From CAZSVE01 sp964610175 (GTDB lineage Bacteria > Pseudomonadota > Gammaproteobacteria > HK1), in assembly GCA_964610175.1 (NCBI GenBank), contig CAZSVE010000002.1:1-64000 (forward strand): a stretch of 64,000 nucleotides of DNA, written 5' to 3'. Positions 46,839 to 56,481 of the stretch are shown one piece after another (the stretch's first letter is position 1; every line of letters begins with the position of its first letter). Both the position numbers and the translations under genes were made by a program. The notes under the pieces were generated by a model, which worked only from the letters and a program-made list of their open reading frames with translations, made no database searches and was not told where the DNA came from.

Positions 46839-47273
46839 TTGATGGAGCGCTGAGGATTCGAGCCTCTATTCCGATGATTCGTGGATCTGGGAATTGATGA
46901 AAAGGTTTCAGGCTGCTGTTTTGCACAAATCGGTTATATCCATCATGTGTTTATCTGGGGATCGAAATCGATTGATTAGACGTGGAAGTCACGCAAGCTA
47001 TCAGAACAGCAGAGTCCTGAAAAGACTTCTGTCGAGCGGGCATTGGCAGTCGAGTACTCGATAAAGATCCTTGAAGCGATGATGCCACGATAATTTCGTC
47101 ATGGCGGCAATCCATTTTGCCGTCGTACCACCTCGACCGATGAAGAGCACGTTTCGTAAAAAAATGCGAAAACGAAGAATTCCGTTGTTCACGGATTCAT
47201 CAATTCACAGTCTCGATGCACTTTCCTTTCGGCAACTTCGTATATCCAAGACCTAAATAGGATCTCAATAATC
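46839..47273. other. Spacer between holA and pgm
   Basis: About 435 bp with no recognised gene. A 63-codon minus-strand frame (47001-47192) has no features I can place. No family-A repeat is found. Confidence 0.45.
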
Positions 47274-48911
47274 ATGCAAATAGAAATCAAAACCACGGCA
47301 CCTTTCGGTGATCAGAAGCCCGGCACCTCCGGGCTTCGCAAAAAAGTCAAGGTGTTCCAGGAAAAGCACAATTATCTCGAAAACTTTGTGCAATCCATCT
47401 TCGATACCCTCGAGAACACACAGGGAAAGATGTTGGCTCTTGGTGGTGATGGTCGCTATATGAATCGGGAGGCTATTCAAACCATCCTACGAATGGCGGC
47501 GGCCCATGGATTCGGCGAGGTATTGGTTGGACGGGGTGGATTGCTTTCCACGCCTGCTGCTTCATGTGTTATCCGTAAACACAAGGCATTCGGTGGCATC
47601 ATCCTTTCCGCCAGTCATAATCCCGGAGGACCCTCGGGAGATTTCGGTATCAAATACAACGCAGGAAACGGTGGACCCTCGCCGGAAAATCTTACCGATG
47701 CCTTTTTTGCCCGTAGCAAGGAGATTCGCGAGTATCGGACTACCAATACGCCCGATATCGACCTGGATACGATAAAAGAGCAAAAAATCGGTAATACGCA
47801 GGTACGGATCATCGATCCGGTGGCCGACTATTCGGAACTCATGGAAACGCTGTTCGATTTCGATCGCATTGCATCCGTTGCCAAGGCTGGTTTCCTTTCC
47901 GTGTGTTTCGATGCCATGCATGCCATCACCGGTCCCTATGCGCGAGAGATATTGGAGCAGCGGTTGGGTATGGCCCATGGGACGGTGGTAAATGGGGAAC
48001 CAAAGGAAGACTTCGGCGGTGGTCACCCCGATCCGAACCTTACCCACGCCCATGACTTGGCAGACCTCCTCAATCAACCTTCCGGACCGGATTTCGGTGC
48101 CGCATCGGATGGTGATGGGGATCGCAATATGATCATGGGACGACAATTCTTTGTTACCCCAAGCGATAGTTTGGCGGTAATGGCAGCCAATGCCCACCAT
48201 GTTTTGGGTTATCGAGATGGTTTGGCGGGTGTGGCGCGTTCCATGCCCACCAGCCGCGCTGCCGACCGAGTCGCCAAGGCACTCGGCATCGAATGCTACG
48301 AGACTCCTACGGGCTGGAAATTCTTCGGAAATTTACTGGATGCAAACAAGATCACACTTTGCGGTGAAGAAAGTTTTGGCACCGGATCCAACCATGTTCG
48401 GGAGAAAGATGGCCTATGGGCCGTCCTGTTTTGGCTGAACTTACTGGCGGTACGGCAGGTTCCGGTAAGTGATCTCGTCAGGGATCATTGGCGTCAGTTC
48501 GGTCGGGATTACTACTCCCGGCACGACTATGAGGGATTGGATGCCGATCTCGCCAATGGAATCATGGATCAACTACGTGATCGCCTACCAAGCCTGCCGG
48601 GGAAGATCTTCCAGGGGAAACAGGTAGTTTCGGCGGATGATTTCAGTTACACCGATCCAGTGGATGGGAGCCTAACGGAAAAACAAGGCATTCGAATCTT
48701 CTTCGAAGATGGCGCGAGGCTGATCTATCGTCTCTCGGGTACGGGTACCGAAGGGGCCACCATGCGTATCTATCTGGAACGTTACGAGTCGAATCCCGGC
48801 AAGCAAGGTCTCGATCCTCAGGAGGCATTGAAAGATACCATCGCCATTGCCGAGGAACTAAGCCAGGTAAAACAACGCTCCAGTCGCAAAGGACCGGATG
48901 TGATTACCTAG
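47274..48911 (+). CDS. pgm: Alpha-phosphoglucomutase
   Basis: Interconverts glucose-1-phosphate and glucose-6-phosphate for glycogen, nucleotide-sugar and envelope synthesis. The 545-residue protein begins KTTAPFGDQKPGTSGLRKK, has the phosphoserine loop LSASHNPGG (Ser114), the Mg loop SDGDGDRN, the sugar-binding GEESFGTGS and the phosphate-binding C-terminal RLSGTGTEGATMRIY. This is the long alpha-D-glucose-specific type, like eukaryotic PGM1. Monocistronic, converging on rnfD. Confidence 0.97.
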   Translation: MQIEIKTTAPFGDQKPGTSGLRKKVKVFQEKHNYLENFVQSIFDTLENTQGKMLALGGDGRYMNREAIQTILRMAAAHGFGEVLVGRGGLLSTPAASCVIRKHKAFGGIILSASHNPGGPSGDFGIKYNAGNGGPSPENLTDAFFARSKEIREYRTTNTPDIDLDTIKEQKIGNTQVRIIDPVADYSELMETLFDFDRIASVAKAGFLSVCFDAMHAITGPYAREILEQRLGMAHGTVVNGEPKEDFGGGHPDPNLTHAHDLADLLNQPSGPDFGAASDGDGDRNMIMGRQFFVTPSDSLAVMAANAHHVLGYRDGLAGVARSMPTSRAADRVAKALGIECYETPTGWKFFGNLLDANKITLCGEESFGTGSNHVREKDGLWAVLFWLNLLAVRQVPVSDLVRDHWRQFGRDYYSRHDYEGLDADLANGIMDQLRDRLPSLPGKIFQGKQVVSADDFSYTDPVDGSLTEKQGIRIFFEDGARLIYRLSGTGTEGATMRIYLERYESNPGKQGLDPQEALKDTIAIAEELSQVKQRSSRKGPDVIT

Positions 48912-49412
48912 TATTCGATTCCACGTTTGGTTCTTGCTTGAAGAATGATGCAGCAATTCCACCGTGGTTTGACTCTGGTTACATCAGTGGCAATTCCCCT
49001 AAGCTTGGCCGAAAACTTATAGTCCCTATACCTCCTAGCGAGGCTTCGACAAAAAACGCACAAGAATTTTTTGTTTGGGAAGAAATAAGACCCTCGTCGA
49101 GCCGATGATAGTTTGAGCTTGTATCCTTTCAAGTTATATCCAATGACTCGGCGGGAGTCTTGCACTCCCGATGGAACATTGTAACGTTTTTGATTTCGGC
49201 TTCGGCCGGATTGGGAACTTATATATGGCTGGCCATGTATACAGGTCCGTCTGAGATATGCGCGGTAAAAGTTAAAATGTGGGTTCTGATCAATCCGTGG
49301 TCTTTTTAACGTTTGTGCTTGTAAAAAACTGATCTTTACCCCTTCCATCTCGGCAGGGTAGTTGTATCTAGTACCGTAAGCTTTTGCTTTTGGTAAAGCG
49401 CTGCCGGTCATA
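48912..49412. other. Spacer between convergent pgm and rnfD
   Basis: About 500 bp. A small hairpin CGGGAGT/ACTCCCG lies at 49152-49170 and a 15-bp family-A left-end fragment near 49036-49050. A 184-codon minus-strand frame here (48908-49462) lacks protein-like composition. No rnfG or rnfE is present. Confidence 0.45.
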
Positions 49413-50429
49413 TCATAAATCTTCACCACGACCGAAAGCGCGCGGCTGGGTAAGACGCTCAATAAGGGGGGTCGTTGCGTTCATCAAGAGAATCGCATAC
49501 ATAACACCCTCTGGATAACCGCCGAAACTACGTATAAGTACGACAAGCATTCCGACACCGATCCCGAAGAAGAAGGCGCCTCTCGGTGTGGTCGGCGATG
49601 TCGCTGGATCAGTGGCCATGAATACAGTGCCGAATAAAAGCCCACCGGACAACAAGGTAACCATAGGATCTGGATAACGGATGGGATCGAACAAGTACAG
49701 CAGGCCTGCCAATGCGGTTACCGAACCCAAGGTTCCGACAACGATCCGCCAGTCGATGACTTGACGTACAAGCAAATATATACCGCCGAGCAGAATCAGT
49801 AGCCCGCTCGTTTCCCCTGGTGATCCTGGTACATTGCCAAAGAAGAGAGGAAGCAATGGAGGGGTTTCATGGTGAAATTTTATGAGTGCGAGCGGCGTTG
49901 CGGCGCTCGCCCCATCGACAGTGGCGCTCATAAAAGGCATGGCGAAATTGCTGTCGTATACCGTAAAGAAATTATCCACGCTTCCGTGTGACACCCAGGT
50001 AGTCATGGCCACTGGAAACGCAGCCATGAGAAAGGCGCGTCCAACAAGAGCCGGATTGAATAGGTTCTGTCCGAGTCCTCCCCAGACCAGCTTGCCAAGC
50101 CCGACAGCAACCGCACCACCGACAAAGGCCATCCATAGCGGGAGCGGCGGTGGTAGTGTTACTCCCAACAGCAGGCCGGTTACCAATGTACTGGCATCCG
50201 TTCGGATTCGAGTCTTTCTCGATTCGGACGAAAACAGCTTTTCCGTAACGATGGCACCGCCCACTGTTGCCGCCAATACCAGTGCCGCGCTAAGACCGAA
50301 AAACCATAAAGATGCGCCGATTACCGGCACCAATGCATAAAGTACGTCTCGCATTGCCTGTTGCGTTGTCATGGCGGATCGAAAGAACGGAGCGGGACGT
50401 ACGATGAGATGAGGATCGATTCGTTTCAT
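49413..50429 (-). CDS. rnfD: Electron transport complex subunit RnfD
   Basis: Membrane subunit of the Rnf/Rsx complex, which couples ferredoxin and NADH electron transfer to an ion gradient. A 338-residue protein with about nine hydrophobic helices and the pattern TDASTLVTGLLLGVTLPP...FNPALVGRAFLM. The FMN-attachment region is the DGAS-A-TPL block near the middle (Thr in SAATPL). It overlaps rnfC by one base. In most genomes rnfG and rnfE follow; here the gene ends facing pgm. Confidence 0.95.
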   Translation of the reverse strand: MKRIDPHLIVRPAPFFRSAMTTQQAMRDVLYALVPVIGASLWFFGLSAALVLAATVGGAIVTEKLFSSESRKTRIRTDASTLVTGLLLGVTLPPPLPLWMAFVGGAVAVGLGKLVWGGLGQNLFNPALVGRAFLMAAFPVAMTTWVSHGSVDNFFTVYDSNFAMPFMSATVDGASAATPLALIKFHHETPPLLPLFFGNVPGSPGETSGLLILLGGIYLLVRQVIDWRIVVGTLGSVTALAGLLYLFDPIRYPDPMVTLLSGGLLFGTVFMATDPATSPTTPRGAFFFGIGVGMLVVLIRSFGGYPEGVMYAILLMNATTPLIERLTQPRAFGRGEDL

Positions 50430-51769
50430 TACGTTGCCTGTTGTTTCCTTTTTCTTTGATGACTCTCCGTTTTAGCCGTACGAATAAGTTGCACCAATGG
50501 GATTTTCGAAGGACAGGCATAGGAGCAGGCACCGCACTCGACACAATCCATCAAACGAGATGCGCGCATTTCATCGAAACGATGCGCCCTCGCCAGACGC
50601 CCGAAGCGGGATGGATTGAGGAAATGAGGGCAGGCGGCGAGACAGCGCCCGCAGCGGATACAAGAGAGCTCATGGGTCATGGTCAGCTCTTGCTCCGTGA
50701 AGGCGAGAATGCCCGAGGTACCTTTGACAATGGGTATATCGAGGCTACTGATGGGTTGTCCCATCATCGGGCCACCCATGATTACGCTCTTTGTCGTTTC
50801 TCTGAGACCACCACAAAATCGCAGCACTTCCCGCAATGGCGTTCCGATGGGCACGATTAGATTCGCGGGATATGCGACACCCGATCCCGACACGGTGATG
50901 ACCCGTTCGATAAGGGGTAAACCTGAGTCGAAATAATCGGCAATCGCTACCAGGCTACCGACATTATTGACGGCGATACCGATGTCTCTCGGTAATTTTG
51001 CGGCAGGCAGCTCCTGTCCGAAAACCGCCTTGATAAGCATCCGTTCCGCTCCTTGCGGATACTTGACCGGTAATGGTGTCACATCGATATGGTGAAACCG
51101 TTTTATTCGATTGCGTAAAGTCTCGATGGCGCTCGATTTATTGGTTTCGATACCGATGATCGCCCGTTTGGCGCCGAGTTTACGCTTTACGATACCGATA
51201 CCACGCAAAAGCGCATCGGGCCTTTCCAGCATTAGGCGGTGATCATTTGTCAGATAGGGTTCACATTCGGCGCCGTTCACCAACAAATGTTCGATCTGCT
51301 TTCCTTCCGGCATGCTGTACTTGACGTGGCAAGGAAAAGCCGCGCCTCCCAAACCGACGATCCCGGCCCATTGAATGTGGTGGATAAATCTCTCCAGCGT
51401 AAGGGATATCCAGTCTATGGGCGGTTTTGGCGTAAGGCGCTGGGTAGCGAAGGGATCCGCCTTGATCTCGATGGAGGGAGAAAATTTCCCCCCTGGAGCG
51501 CGGCGCGATTCGATGGCTACTACTTTCCCCGTTACGGGGCTGTGCAATGCGGTAGAGACGAAACCACCCGGGCGGGCAATGCGTTGTCCCCGCAGTACCC
51601 GTTCTCCCACGTCTACCGTGGCCTGTGCGGACACACCAAGGTGTTGATCCAAGGGAAGCACATAGCGACCAACGAAAGGGACTCGCTGGATTGGTAGATC
51701 CACGGTGGATTCCTTATTTTCTTGCGGATGAACGCCGTGGCTGAAGCTGTGCCGAAAAGAAAACATCAT
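50429..51769 (-). CDS. rnfC: Electron transport complex subunit RnfC
   Basis: Soluble, NADH- and FMN-binding subunit of Rnf. A 446-residue short form: N-terminal barrel (about 20-130), the Rossmann-like NuoF-type domain with GLGGAAFPCHVKY and NGAECEPYLTNDHRLM, the SLBB domain, and two [4Fe-4S] clusters near the C-terminus (CIRCGRCLAACP and CVECGACSYACPSKIPL). It lacks the long Ala/Lys-rich C-terminal tail of E. coli RsxC. Upstream there is no rnfA or rnfB. Start codon uncertain by one residue. Confidence 0.96.
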   Translation of the reverse strand: MMFSFRHSFSHGVHPQENKESTVDLPIQRVPFVGRYVLPLDQHLGVSAQATVDVGERVLRGQRIARPGGFVSTALHSPVTGKVVAIESRRAPGGKFSPSIEIKADPFATQRLTPKPPIDWISLTLERFIHHIQWAGIVGLGGAAFPCHVKYSMPEGKQIEHLLVNGAECEPYLTNDHRLMLERPDALLRGIGIVKRKLGAKRAIIGIETNKSSAIETLRNRIKRFHHIDVTPLPVKYPQGAERMLIKAVFGQELPAAKLPRDIGIAVNNVGSLVAIADYFDSGLPLIERVITVSGSGVAYPANLIVPIGTPLREVLRFCGGLRETTKSVIMGGPMMGQPISSLDIPIVKGTSGILAFTEQELTMTHELSCIRCGRCLAACPHFLNPSRFGRLARAHRFDEMRASRLMDCVECGACSYACPSKIPLVQLIRTAKTESHQRKRKQQAT

Positions 51770-52313
51770 TTTGGTTTTATACAGGAAATGCGATCGTTGC
51801 CGTATCTCGGAATAGCTTTTTTCACCTCTCTTGGGACCGCCATCATCTATTTTCTCCCGGATGAGTTCGAACTCCTGGTATTTTTCGGAAACTTGGCGTC
51901 TTAAGCAGTTCTCTCCTCTATCCTCACTCGTTCAGTACTTGCGATAAGGGACGATTCGAAACCCGAAGTCCCTTTACCCACAACTGATCGGTACCGAAAA
52001 ATTTGTTGCGCGAAGCAGCGTAAGTGGCTTCGTAAAGTGATTTTTGGAGATTATACGGGCAAGATGATTTTGTATACGACTGCCAACTAAAGTGAGAGGA
52101 AGGGATATACAGGGTAAAGGCAAGGGATGAATGCCCTGAAAGTGCGGACCAGTGCAGAATGAATGCAATACAGGAATAGCCTTCCATAATCCACATGGTG
52201 GCAAACGCGCGATTCACCAAGGGCGTGAGGTTAGTTGGAATTTCATCCGGGCTTGTGTTTTTTCCTTCGTGGATTTTCTTGTCTCTTCGTATTCGCTATT
52301 TTCGTTGTGGCGG
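51770..52313. other. Spacer between rnfC and prfB
   Basis: About 540 bp with no convincing gene. It contains the second occurrence (52048-52075) of the 28-base segment seen at 8373-8400. rnfC's promoter should lie here. Confidence 0.45.
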
Positions 52314-53412
52314 TTACAGCCCCTGTTTCAGGCTTGCCTCAATGAATCGATCCAGGTCGCCATCCAGCACTGCTTGGGTATTGCCCATCTCTACACCGGT
52401 GCGCAAGTCCTTGATTCTGGATTGATCAAGCACGTAGGAACGAATCTGATTTCCCCATCCAATATCGGCCTTGGCGTCCTCTACCGCCTGCTGTTGATCC
52501 TGTTGTTTGCTTACTTCGAGTTCGTATAGTTTCGCCCGCAGCTGTTTCATGGCTGTGGCCTTATTCTTATGCTGGGAACGATCGTTTTGACACTGGACGA
52601 CGACGCCAGTGGGGTTGTGGGTGATTCGTACGGCAGATTCGGTACGGTTGACGTGCTGGCCACCAGCACCGCTTGCTCGGTATACATCGATGCGTAGATC
52701 GGCTGGATTGATATCGATTTCGATGTCGTCGGATAGTTCGGGACTGACGAATACCGCCGCGAAAGAGGTATGGCGTCGGTTGCCGGAATCGAATGGAGAC
52801 TTGCGAACCAAGCGGTGTACACCGGTTTCGGTGCGTAAATATCCAAATACATAATCACCCTTGAAATGGATTGTGGCGCTCTTGATACCGGCAACTTCGC
52901 CGGGGGAGAATTCGATGACTTCGGTGGAAAATTTGCGCCGTTCACCCCAGCATATGTACATACGAAATAATATTTCTGCCCAATCCTGGGCCTCTGTTCC
53001 ACCGGAACCTGCCTGAATATCGAGAAATGCATTCACGGAATCCATTTTACCCGAGAACATTCGGCGAAATTCCAGGTTCGACAACCGCTGCTCGATATCC
53101 GCTAAATCATCTTTCACAGCATTTGCCGTGTCTTGATCTTGTTCTTCACGGGTGAGTTCCAGCAGATCGAATGCCTCGTTTAGGCCGGTATCGAGCCGAA
53201 CCAATATATCCACGACGTCTTCCAGGTTTGCCCGTTCGCGCCCAAGTGCTTGTGCCTTTTCAAGGTCTTTCCATATTTCGGGGTCTTCCAGTTCCCGTCT
53301 GACTTCGGTTAATCGCTCCAGCCGAACGTCGAAGTCAAAGGTACCCCCTCAGAGCGTCCAGGCGCCCTTGCATTTGTTTTATTCGGAAAAATATCGGATT
53401 GAGCTCAAGCAT
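52314..53412 (-). CDS. prfB: Peptide chain release factor 2, with programmed +1 frameshift
   Basis: RF2 reads UAA and UGA stop codons. The full gene starts at 53412 (MLELNPIFFRIKQMQGRLD) and reads to an in-frame UGA at 53335-53337 after LRGYL; translation must shift +1 there and continues DFDVRLERLTEVRREL into the long frame that ends at 52314. The shift site AGGGGG-TAC-CTT-TGA-C matches the E. coli RF2 site (internal Shine-Dalgarno, slippery CTT, UGA). The catalytic GGQ is in ASGAGGQHVNRTES. The frame without the frameshift would begin at 53213 and lack the N-terminal domain. lysS is not downstream. Confidence 0.96.
53335..53352 (-). promoter_or_regulatory. RF2 autoregulatory frameshift site
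   Basis: On the minus strand: AGGGGG, three bases, CTT, TGA, C. The first element pairs with 16S rRNA and pushes the ribosome +1 when RF2 is scarce, so RF2 controls its own synthesis. Confidence 0.95.
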
Positions 53413-53554
53413 AGGTTATCATTGCCTTTTAATATTCCAGGGCTTAATGCAAACACCGTGTTACCTTGCGCTGCAAGGTCGGCTTCGCCCTATCGGCAAG
53501 CGCATGAATTCGGCGTTTTGTACGATGCCCTTCCAACGATAGAGGTTTTATCTC

Positions 53555-53908
53555 ATGCCAGTAGAAAATTTTCAGAAATTTGCACTTGCATTAGCCATCA
53601 TGATGTTGGGGATTTGGGGGGGGCTTTTGATTATCTTTCCCGATCAGATCTTGGAACTTTTCAGTGAGGAACAGGTCAACCATGCGTCGGCAGGCATGAT
53701 GGGGGCTGCATTTCTCGGTCTTGCTCTTATTTCCCTTGCCAGCATTACGGGATGGATACAGGCGCGAAAGGCGTTGGGGATTGCCATGTTGCTTCTCGTG
53801 GTGGAGAGTGCCTATTTGATGTTGGGTGCACAGACTATGTTGGTAACGGCCCCTACCTCCATAAGCCTTGTCGTGGCAGCCACGGTAGCATTCTTCCTGT
53901 TGATTTAG
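53555..53908 (+). CDS. Small four-helix membrane protein, unknown function
   Basis: A 117-residue inner-membrane protein with four hydrophobic segments (about 8-30, 46-63, 70-90, 95-117) separated by short loops. The first loop is acidic (SEEQVNHAS). An AGAGG ribosome site sits 10 bases before the ATG, which supports it as a real gene. I do not recognise the family. It is divergent from prfB and convergent with the YchF-like gene. Confidence 0.65.
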   Translation: MPVENFQKFALALAIMMLGIWGGLLIIFPDQILELFSEEQVNHASAGMMGAAFLGLALISLASITGWIQARKALGIAMLLLVVESAYLMLGAQTMLVTAPTSISLVVAATVAFFLLI

Positions 53909-53980
53909 GCCGCACATGCAAATACGGTGTCATGCCGCTTCTCATCGGGCCAATGCCGAGGGTCGTCGAAACGTTTTGGA

Positions 53981-54688
53981 TTACACGTTGAAACGAATTT
54001 CCAGGACGGTATTTTCCGGAAGGATAAAATCCCGGTCCACGAGTCGGGTGAGGCCGCGTTGGCGTGCATCCTGCATGTTATGGCATTCGAGGAGATCATC
54101 TACCGAGATGATCTCCGCCTTGACGAAACCTTGCGCAAGATCGGAATGGATTTTCCCTGCGCAGCCTTGCGCACTCGTGCCTCGATCGACAAGCCAGGCG
54201 CGCACCTCTTTTTTGCCTGCGGTGTAGAAAAACATTAGGTTGGCTACCGCCATGGCTTGGGGAATGATTTCATTGGGACCGAGGTTATTCACGCCGCTCG
54301 GGTCGCTATCGATCACCAATGTCGGTTTGAAACTCAGGGGAGAAAGTGTGCGTATATACGACTCTTCATGCTTTTCGAACCGTCCGGCACAGACTGGGAT
54401 CTCCCGCTCAAGGTCATCCAGTACCCGATCGAGCACCGCCCGCTCGTTCGGATCGGCGGTACGGTCACGGCGGGTTTCCACTTTTTCGATATCCTGAATC
54501 AGGAGATCGAGAATCCGGTTGCGTGCGATAACGACGATGTTTGCAGATTCATAATCGTCGTATATGAATTCGAAGTAGTATGGGGTTACCTTTTTCGGCG
54601 AGAATTTATCCGCAAGGGCAAGCACAATCGCATCTTCGTACTTGACCTTGCCTTCGGAAAAATCCAATCCCGTAACCGCAATTCGCAT
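53981..54688 (-). CDS. YchF-like protein lacking the GTPase P-loop (DUF933/TGS C-terminus)
   Basis: A 235-residue protein whose C-terminus (VKAEIISVDDLLECHNMQDARQRG to ILPENTVLEIRFNV) matches the TGS-like DUF933 domain of the universal ATPase YchF/Ola1, including the final (x)RFNV. The N-terminal part starts MRIAVTGLDFSEGK, where YchF would have its P-loop GxxxxGKS/T, but no Walker A is present. The middle (about 55-115) is a long charged helical region, like the YchF coiled coil. It may be a degenerate YchF paralogue acting without nucleotide. The gene lies between a small membrane protein and an RNA-binding protein. Confidence 0.75.
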   Translation of the reverse strand: MRIAVTGLDFSEGKVKYEDAIVLALADKFSPKKVTPYYFEFIYDDYESANIVVIARNRILDLLIQDIEKVETRRDRTADPNERAVLDRVLDDLEREIPVCAGRFEKHEESYIRTLSPLSFKPTLVIDSDPSGVNNLGPNEIIPQAMAVANLMFFYTAGKKEVRAWLVDRGTSAQGCAGKIHSDLAQGFVKAEIISVDDLLECHNMQDARQRGLTRLVDRDFILPENTVLEIRFNV

Positions 54689-54758
54689 TTTTACAGATTT
54701 TCAGTCCTGCATTCCGAAACCAAGTGGCTGTCAATCATCGGAAAACCGGAATTCGGAT

Positions 54759-55028
54759 TCAACGCCGCCTTCGTCCACGGGTACTTTTCGGGTCTTCGAA
54801 GCGGACACGCAAGGATCTCCCTCCCTCCATATTCATTCCATCGAGCCCTGCGATAGCAGCTCTGGCTTCATGCCCTTCCATCTCCACGAAACCAAAACCA
54901 CGACACTGGCCCGTAAACACGTCGGTAACAAGACGGATGGAGCGCACCGTTCCAAATTTGGAGAATAAATCATTTACTGAAGTTTCAGTGGCATCGACGG
55001 GCAAATTGCCGACAAACATTCTTTTCAC
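54759..55028 (-). CDS. RRM-type RNA-binding protein
   Basis: A small single-RRM protein of about 89 residues, like the cyanobacterial and proteobacterial Rbp proteins. RNP2 is MFVGNLP and RNP1 is RGFGFVEM, with DATETSVNDLFSKFGTV between, and a basic Arg-rich C-terminal tail. I favour a GTG start at 55028 (GAGG nine bases before), with ATG 55019 as alternative; a longer frame to 55079 is less likely. Directly upstream lies a cold-shock protein gene on the same strand, so the two RNA chaperones may be co-regulated. Confidence 0.9.
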   Translation of the reverse strand: MKRMFVGNLPVDATETSVNDLFSKFGTVRSIRLVTDVFTGQCRGFGFVEMEGHEARAAIAGLDGMNMEGGRSLRVRFEDPKSTRGRRRR

Positions 55029-55132
55029 GCCAATATCCTCAATGAGTGAAAGCGGCACTGCCTTCCGGCAGCAAAACAAACTCCGTAGCCCCGTTGCGCG
55101 GGATTTTTTGTGTCGGCGGGCGAAAAAGTCGA

Positions 55133-55339
55133 CTAGCCTTGCGGCACAACTTTGTCTGCCTGAAGACCTTTAGGACCTTGTTTTGTCTCGAACTCCACCG
55201 TCTCACCCTCACGCAGCGTTTTGAAACCACTGCTTTCGATGGCGGAGATGTGTACGAAGATATCTTTTCCTCCATCGGAAGGCGTAATAAAGCCGTAGCC
55301 TTTGGATTCATTGAACCACTTGACGGTACCGGTAGCCAT
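55133..55339 (-). CDS. Cold-shock protein (CspA family)
   Basis: A 68-residue cold-shock-domain protein that binds single-stranded nucleic acids. RNP1 KGYGFI and RNP2 DIFVHIS are intact, and the start MATGTVKWFNESKGYGFI is canonical. The ATG at 55339 has a GAGGAA ribosome site; a longer frame to 55360 adds seven residues without support. Followed after about 100 bp by the RRM protein gene. Confidence 0.95.
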   Translation of the reverse strand: MATGTVKWFNESKGYGFITPSDGGKDIFVHISAIESSGFKTLREGETVEFETKQGPKGLQADKVVPQG

Positions 55340-55866
55340 GTAATATTCCTCATTAGTCAACTGAGATACTTTTATCGTTGTTAGCCTTTACCGTGGAAAT
55401 TCGGATAAGTCTAACTCCCCGCACAAAGGGGGCGTGAAGTTCACACTTGCGCTTGGTTCAAGCCAAGTCGAGTCGCAAATCGAAAAGGTTAGGGATCCCT
55501 CAGCGCAGGTGCGCCCATGGTAGGAAAGTAACCTCCCCCTTCCGATTTCCATGCGTTTTTGCGACGTTGGGAACCACGGAGAAAGATTATGGACTACTTG
55601 GAAGATACCGAATGGAAACTTCTGGAATAACCCGACGAATATGCAATCCAAGGTTTCTGACGATCAAGAACGAGCAAATTGCCGCCCTACCTACCAAAAC
55701 AACTACTATATGCTAGCATCTGTCCTTGCTTCAACGCCAGCGCGCGTGGCCTATGAACCCATAAATAGTAATATCTAATCTTTGTGCAAATAGAAATTTT
55801 CCCTTTCCTCACGAGGAAGAAGAGTGAGACAAAGAAGATCCTCGATAATCACCGGATTGGCAGACA
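55340..55866. other. Spacer upstream of the cold-shock gene
   Basis: About 525 bp without a recognised gene. The proximal part is the cold-shock gene leader. Short plus-strand frames (55447-55778) show no family features. Confidence 0.45.
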
Positions 55867-56412
55867 TTACTTCATCTCGGATTGCCGCAGTGTCAACGTA
55901 TCTCCTTGCTGCGCGAATTCGATTCGTTTCAAGAAGCTCATTCCCAATAGTACTTCGCCGGAGCGCATGCGTGGATTGATGTTCGCGCGCACGTTCCGCA
56001 GGAGAATATTTCCGATCCTAACCTCATCGAGGCGTGTATCATAGGTAGTGATGGGCCCGTTGGCCGTCCATGCCGTGGCAGCGAGACCGATGGGAAGTCG
56101 CAGGGATCTGGCCAGATCTGCGGGTACCGACACGGTGGTAGCTCCGGTATCCAATAGAAACCGGGCGGTGCGACCGTTGATCGTCCCGGTGGCCATATAA
56201 TGGCCTTGTCGATTTCTCGCTAGCGGAACCTCGCGTATGCCGTTTCCCATGGATATCCCCAGAGGTTGTTGATTAGGGTTTTCCTGATCGTATAGCCAAT
56301 CGTTGAAATACATCGTCAAGAGTCCGAGTAGGACGATCCAGGCACCAGCGATCATACCCATGCCGATGCGCCGTTGATGGGCTTGCTGTTTGGGAATAGG
56401 TGAGGTATTCAT
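55867..56412 (-). CDS. Retropepsin-like membrane aspartic protease (TIGR02281/clan AA)
   Basis: A 181-residue protein with one N-terminal transmembrane helix (about 18-38) and a periplasmic retropepsin-like domain. The catalytic triad is DTGAT (Asp88) and the flap-partner motif is VLLGMSFLKR. The family usually forms dimers with one catalytic Asp each. Substrates are unknown. It is divergent from the DUF1538 gene across 69 bp, where both promoters must lie. Confidence 0.88.
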   Translation of the reverse strand: MNTSPIPKQQAHQRRIGMGMIAGAWIVLLGLLTMYFNDWLYDQENPNQQPLGISMGNGIREVPLARNRQGHYMATGTINGRTARFLLDTGATTVSVPADLARSLRLPIGLAATAWTANGPITTYDTRLDEVRIGNILLRNVRANINPRMRSGEVLLGMSFLKRIEFAQQGDTLTLRQSEMK

Positions 56413-56481
56413 TAGATAAATCCACTGCCTGCGACAGCGGCGTCTTTTTTACTTCATTGTCCGTACCGGGGAGGTACGCGA

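Noticed and set aside
46839..47273. 63-codon minus-strand frame as transposase remnant
   Set aside because: A few residues looked transposase-like but no diagnostic motif could be identified.
48908..49462. 184-codon minus-strand frame after pgm
   Set aside because: Composition is not protein-like, it overlaps both pgm and rnfD ends, and no domain is visible.
52314..53213. prfB taken as starting at 53213
   Set aside because: That start would remove the RF2 N-terminal domain. The programmed frameshift explains the missing part.
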